This document shows, piece by piece, positions 12,402 to 15,483 of a DNA stretch of 15,483 nt. The translations under genes were made by a program, and so were the position numbers. The DNA lies in assembly GCA_045655865.1 (NCBI GenBank), contig JAZOQB010000017.1:1-15483 (forward strand). Direction: 5' to 3'. The stretch comes from RGIG5579 sp045655865. Lineage in GTDB: Bacteria > Bacillota > Clostridia > Oscillospirales > SIG627. Position 1 is the first letter of the stretch; each line of letters begins with the position of its first letter. Under the pieces are notes generated by a model. The model was not told where the DNA came from and did no database searches. It worked only from the letters and a program-made list of their open reading frames with translations.

Positions 12402-14228
12402 ATGAAAAAAGCGTTTATCGCCATGCTGGCATTGGTGATTCTGATGCCCTTGGCTTTTTCCGCCTCCGCCGCGGACGGACAGCTGATCTCCATTTCCGTT
12501 ACCGCCACCCTTCCCGTGGCCGGAAAGATGCCAAAAGCGGTGCAGGAAAAAGACATTAAGATCATTGCCGAAATCGACGACAAGTTGGAGACTTTGACGG
12601 CGCGCCAAGATTTTGAATTGGCCATGGCCGGCTCTTGCTGGAAGGAGAAGGGAAGTAACGCTGCCGTTACCGCCCCTTTCGTTGCCGGGCGCGAGTATTG
12701 CCTGGTGGTGCCCATCAATCTGATCGGGGAGGGTCTGACCGTTATCGATGAGCCGGAGATCACGGTAGGCGAAAAGATCGCGACGCTGAATACCATGGGG
12801 ACTGACGGGAAGAATCTTGAGATCGTGTGCAATTTTGTCTGCGCGCCCCAAGATATTACCCCCAAGGTGTCTCTTACCGTGGAAGGAGAAAAGGCCAAAG
12901 AATACGACGGCCAGGGGATCACCCTGAAGGCTCTGGTGGAGCGGCACGACGGCGTGGAGTACCGCTTTGAGTGGTATAAAGATTCCGTTTTGGTGCCCGA
13001 TGCCCAGGAAAGCCAATTGGTGGTAAGAGACGTTCTGGATTCCGGAAAGTATTACTGCAAAGTTTTGGCCCGGGTGTCCGGGGAGACAGAGGGGGAAGTG
13101 TATACCTCCATCACCGCCGCTCACACCATTGAAATTTTACCTCGCACCGTCACGGTCATCATCGGAAACGCAGAAAAGAATCTGTTTGATCCGGATCCTA
13201 CCTTTACCTATAGGTTTTTGGGAGAGGTAGATGAAAATGACAAAAAAGCCATAACGGGAAGTCTTGCCCGGGTGCCGGGAGAGGACATCGGAAAATACGA
13301 AATTCTCATTGGGACACTGGCCTTTCCCGAAAAGATCGCCGCCAATTACCAGATCCTGGTAAAACAGGGAACGCTCACCATTCTCAGTGCGGGAGAGCTT
13401 CCTTTTTCCGACGTGGCAAACGTTGCGGATCTGTCTTACATCAAAGGTCAGAACGGATCGAAGATCCGGATCAGCGCGTCCAAGGGCGCCATTCCGGAGG
13501 GTGGGATCTTATCTCTGGGGACCGCAGACGAAGAGATCCGCCTTACCCTTGTGGATTATATGAACCGGGATCTGATGAAGAGCTTTACCGTGAATCTTTT
13601 GGATGCCGACGGTCGGGCGGTCAAACTGCCAAACCATGCATCCCTGCGGATCCAGATCCCTCTGACCCAGGAAGAGGGAGATCAAGACCCCGAAACCATT
13701 CTCGCCGCTTTTTACGACACCTCTTCCAAAAAGCTTCCGGCCCAGGTGGTATCGGGGGACGGGGTGACCTATATTGCCGTTGAGATAAAGGCTCTGGGAG
13801 TGGTAGCCCTTTTTGACGGAGAACTGCTGCCTTCCGTTTCCCAAGGGGGAGAGAATAAGACCCCGCCCGGAAAGGTATCCGGCTCTCTTTGGATGTGGAT
13901 TCTGATTGGAGTATTGAGCTTTTTGGCGCTGGGAGCCATTGCTTTTACCGTGGTTTGGACTCGCATGAACGCCCCTGCAAAAAAAGAGCTCGGCAAAAAG
14001 CCCAATGCCGATAAAGGCTCTGCCCCCCGAAAAGGCGTCAAGCCGGTTTCGGGTGCACTTCTTACAACAAACCGGGAAAAAGAAGAAAAAGAGCGGGTGC
14101 GCCGCATTGCAGAAAAAATCAACGCCATGCCTCCCGTACCGAAAAAGGAAGAGAAGCCCAAAGAGGAGAAAAAGCCCGAAACGACCTCGGCCCATCGCAT
14201 TATTTCCTTTGAGGATCTGGAGGATTAA
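12402..14228 (+). CDS. Secreted, membrane-anchored protein with Ig-like and MBG-like domains
   Basis: The 608-residue protein begins with a Sec signal peptide (basic MKK, hydrophobic core, probable cut after ASA at 21-23). The rest divides into a beta-rich region (about 24-149), an Ig-like domain (about 150-245; FEWYKDSVLV ... DSGKYYCKVLA), an MBG-like domain (about 246-330; RTVTVIIGNAEKNLFDPDP ... NYQILVKQGTLTIL), a further beta-rich region (331-490), one transmembrane helix (about 495-520) and an 85-residue cytoplasmic tail rich in Lys, Glu and Pro. The orientation is Ig and MBG outside, tail inside. Such domains are common in clostridial surface adhesins, but those usually end in a wall-anchor signal, not a long charged tail. 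GGGAGG lies 8 bases before the ATG, 16 bases after the greA stop, so it is operon-encoded. Its biological role is unknown; the family was not recognised as a whole. Confidence 0.85.
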   Translation: MKKAFIAMLALVILMPLAFSASAADGQLISISVTATLPVAGKMPKAVQEKDIKIIAEIDDKLETLTARQDFELAMAGSCWKEKGSNAAVTAPFVAGREYCLVVPINLIGEGLTVIDEPEITVGEKIATLNTMGTDGKNLEIVCNFVCAPQDITPKVSLTVEGEKAKEYDGQGITLKALVERHDGVEYRFEWYKDSVLVPDAQESQLVVRDVLDSGKYYCKVLARVSGETEGEVYTSITAAHTIEILPRTVTVIIGNAEKNLFDPDPTFTYRFLGEVDENDKKAITGSLARVPGEDIGKYEILIGTLAFPEKIAANYQILVKQGTLTILSAGELPFSDVANVADLSYIKGQNGSKIRISASKGAIPEGGILSLGTADEEIRLTLVDYMNRDLMKSFTVNLLDADGRAVKLPNHASLRIQIPLTQEEGDQDPETILAAFYDTSSKKLPAQVVSGDGVTYIAVEIKALGVVALFDGELLPSVSQGGENKTPPGKVSGSLWMWILIGVLSFLALGAIAFTVVWTRMNAPAKKELGKKPNADKGSAPRKGVKPVSGALLTTNREKEEKERVRRIAEKINAMPPVPKKEEKPKEEKKPETTSAHRIISFEDLED

Positions 14229-14924
14229 GTGATCTCATTTGCAGTTTTTGATTTGGACGGGACCTTGGCCCCTCTGGGCCGGCCTTGCCCGGAGGAGGAA
14301 GCGGCCCTTCTTCACAAGTTGCGCCGTGCCGGCGTGCGCATTGCCATTTCCAGCGGAAAGCCCACCTATTACCTCTGTGGCTTTGCCCGACAGCTTGGCC
14401 TTGAGGACGCGTGCCTTGTGGGAGAAAACGGCGGCGTTTTGCAGGATGGAATCGACTTGCCACCGCGGCATTATGAAGCGGCGGCCATCCCCGAAAACAC
14501 CACCCAAGCTTTAAAGCGGTTGCGGGAGAAAATGGAAAAGAATTTTCCCGGTCGAATTTGGTATCAGCCAAACGAGACCGCCCTTACCCCGTTTCCCGCC
14601 GACCGGGCGGATCTTGTGCCTTTGATGGAGCTGATCCGAGACTTTGTCACCCCGGACATGGAGCTTTCCGTGTATGAACATTCCGACTGCATCGACGTGC
14701 AGTACGCCCACCTTTCCAAAGGGGAAGGCATCCGCCTTTTGTCCCGGTATACCGGTGCGGATCCGGCTACCATGGTAGCTGTGGGTGATTGGGTGAACGA
14801 CTATGCCATGTTTGAGCGGGTGGGCCATTCCGTAGGGATCGGGCTTCCTGACCCCGGTCGCGCCACCGTGAACGTTGCAAGTCTCAAAGAGGCGCTTGTA
14901 CACATTTTAAATAGGATAAGCTAG
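14229..14924 (+). CDS. HAD-superfamily Cof-type phosphatase
   Basis: The 231-residue cytoplasmic phosphatase has HAD motif I FDLDGTL (7-13, nucleophile Asp8 and acid Asp10), motif II ISSGK, motif III Lys in LSKGEGI, and motif IV GDWVNDYAMFE, with a C2B-type cap (about 80-160). This is the Cof/IIB subclass that hydrolyses small sugar phosphates, flavin phosphates or phosphoglycolate; the substrate cannot be told. The start is GTG, directly after the TAA of the preceding gene (no intervening base), with GGAGG (14219-14223) inside that gene at 5 bases spacing, so translation is tightly coupled. There is no ATG that would keep FDLDGTL in place. No obvious terminator follows. Confidence 0.88.
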   Translation: MISFAVFDLDGTLAPLGRPCPEEEAALLHKLRRAGVRIAISSGKPTYYLCGFARQLGLEDACLVGENGGVLQDGIDLPPRHYEAAAIPENTTQALKRLREKMEKNFPGRIWYQPNETALTPFPADRADLVPLMELIRDFVTPDMELSVYEHSDCIDVQYAHLSKGEGIRLLSRYTGADPATMVAVGDWVNDYAMFERVGHSVGIGLPDPGRATVNVASLKEALVHILNRIS

Positions 14925-15017
14925 AAAAGATTTTTTAAAAGAGAGAAACCCCAACCGGAGAAGTATTTTTAAGTACCAATCTACGCTTTCCCCGCGAAAT
15001 CAAAAAGGAGAAATCCC

Positions 15018-15483
15018 ATGAATTGGAAAAAAACACTATCCTATTCCCTGGCGGTGACCCTTCTTTGCGCCCTTGTTGTCACCATTTTTATTTTCGGGGC
15101 CCAGGCTTCCGATTCCGTTGCAGAGTACTTTGTGGATGCCGACTATGTGACATCTAACAACTCTTTCCCCTCCGTTAAAGATGCACTGGATGCGGCAGCG
15201 GAAAGATCCGGCGAATGGGGAATCAACGACTCTCTGGTGATCACCGTAGATCCCGACTTCCTTTCTTCTGAGAAAACCTATGAAGATATCTACGGCGACT
15301 CCTACGGAGACCTGCTCTTTGGTGTCCACACCATCTTCCGTGCGGACAAGACCCGTCTTCCCATTACCATTCAGGCAAAGAAAAGCGATAGCGCTACCTT
15401 TACCTTGATTCCCGTTGAAAGCGGTAACATTGCTTGTTCCAACAGCTACACCTTCAAAGACTTGATCTTCCCCTTGGATAGCT
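15018..15483 (+). CDS. Secreted surface protein, 5' part, truncated by window end
   Basis: The frame opens at ATG 15018, with AAAAAGGAG 7 bases upstream, and runs open to the window edge (155 complete codons). A Sec signal peptide spans residues 1-30 (MNWKK, a hydrophobic core, probable cut after AQA). The mature start, EYFVDADYVTSNNSFPSVKDALDAAAE, and the later VITVDPDF and FTLIPVES stretches resemble the opening coil of a right-handed parallel beta-helix (pectin-lyase-like), as in clostridial surface proteins, where a first 'FVD...sv.dAl' line begins the helix. This is inference from pattern alone. Codon use (AAC, ACC, TTC, GTT rich) is near that of gap, suggesting good expression. It lies 93 bases after the HAD gene; I see no clear sigma-A promoter in between, so it may be read from the upstream operon. 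Confidence 0.72.
   Translation, partial: MNWKKTLSYSLAVTLLCALVVTIFIFGAQASDSVAEYFVDADYVTSNNSFPSVKDALDAAAERSGEWGINDSLVITVDPDFLSSEKTYEDIYGDSYGDLLFGVHTIFRADKTRLPITIQAKKSDSATFTLIPVESGNIACSNSYTFKDLIFPLDS

Noticed and set aside
11855..12922. A 355-codon minus-strand frame across the greA and Ig/MBG genes
   Set aside because: Antisense to two genes with SD sites and domains; its sequence is low in recognisable structure.
14925..15017. Promoter or terminator between the HAD gene and the secreted protein gene
   Set aside because: No sigma-A pair with a proper spacer and no stable hairpin with a T-run could be found; the TATTTT at 14964-14969 lacks a -35 box.

Overview
The window is ordinary low-GC-Gram-positive (Firmicutes, class Clostridia) chromosome, most like an uncultured Oscillospiraceae/Eubacteriales gut lineage. 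The evidence is the set of families (DUF1836, AbrB/SpoVT with a Cys-rich tail, metG followed by tatD, GreA, COG2426 small export protein), strong purine-rich Shine-Dalgarno (SD) sites before almost every gene, and consensus-like sigma-A promoters with 17-bp spacers. The taxonomic guess is inference from gene content only. I see no rRNA, tRNA, CRISPR array, insertion sequence, phage gene or toxin-antitoxin locus.

Layout. 1-200: the last codons of a plus-strand gene and a bidirectional hairpin terminator. 199-2647: a divergent pair, a minus-strand DUF1836 putative regulator and a plus-strand long-chain acyl-CoA synthetase-like enzyme. Their two promoters overlap on the same DNA. 2700-4780: a minus-strand membrane-anchored protein with copper-amine-oxidase-N-like repeats, a plus-strand AbrB-like regulator with a zinc-ribbon-like tail, and a minus-strand zinc-ribbon membrane protein. 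4891-5740: nadE (minus) with its own promoter and terminator. 5768-8585: metG and tatD, translationally coupled. 8613-9735: gap, a monocistronic glycolytic gene with its own promoter and terminator. 9799-10439: a small membrane export-family protein. 10464-14924: a four-gene operon of an RsmF-like rRNA methyltransferase, a GreA-like factor, a large secreted/membrane protein with Ig-like and MBG-like domains, and a HAD phosphatase. 15018-end: the first 155 codons of another secreted protein, cut by the window edge.

Most of the content is housekeeping: translation (metG, rsmF), transcription elongation (greA), NAD synthesis (nadE), glycolysis (gap) and fatty-acid activation. The less familiar parts are the envelope proteins at 2750-3568, 4085-4780, 12402-14228 and 15018-15483, and the regulatory DNA at 791-955. 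No intergenic stretch exceeds 300 bases; each is accounted for by promoters, terminators or leaders. I found no convincing new multi-gene system. The best leads are the overlapping divergent promoter with an inverted repeat beside the DUF1836 gene, the recurrent TTTGT/TAAACT motif around the AbrB-like gene, and the undescribed Ig/MBG transmembrane protein inside a GreA operon.
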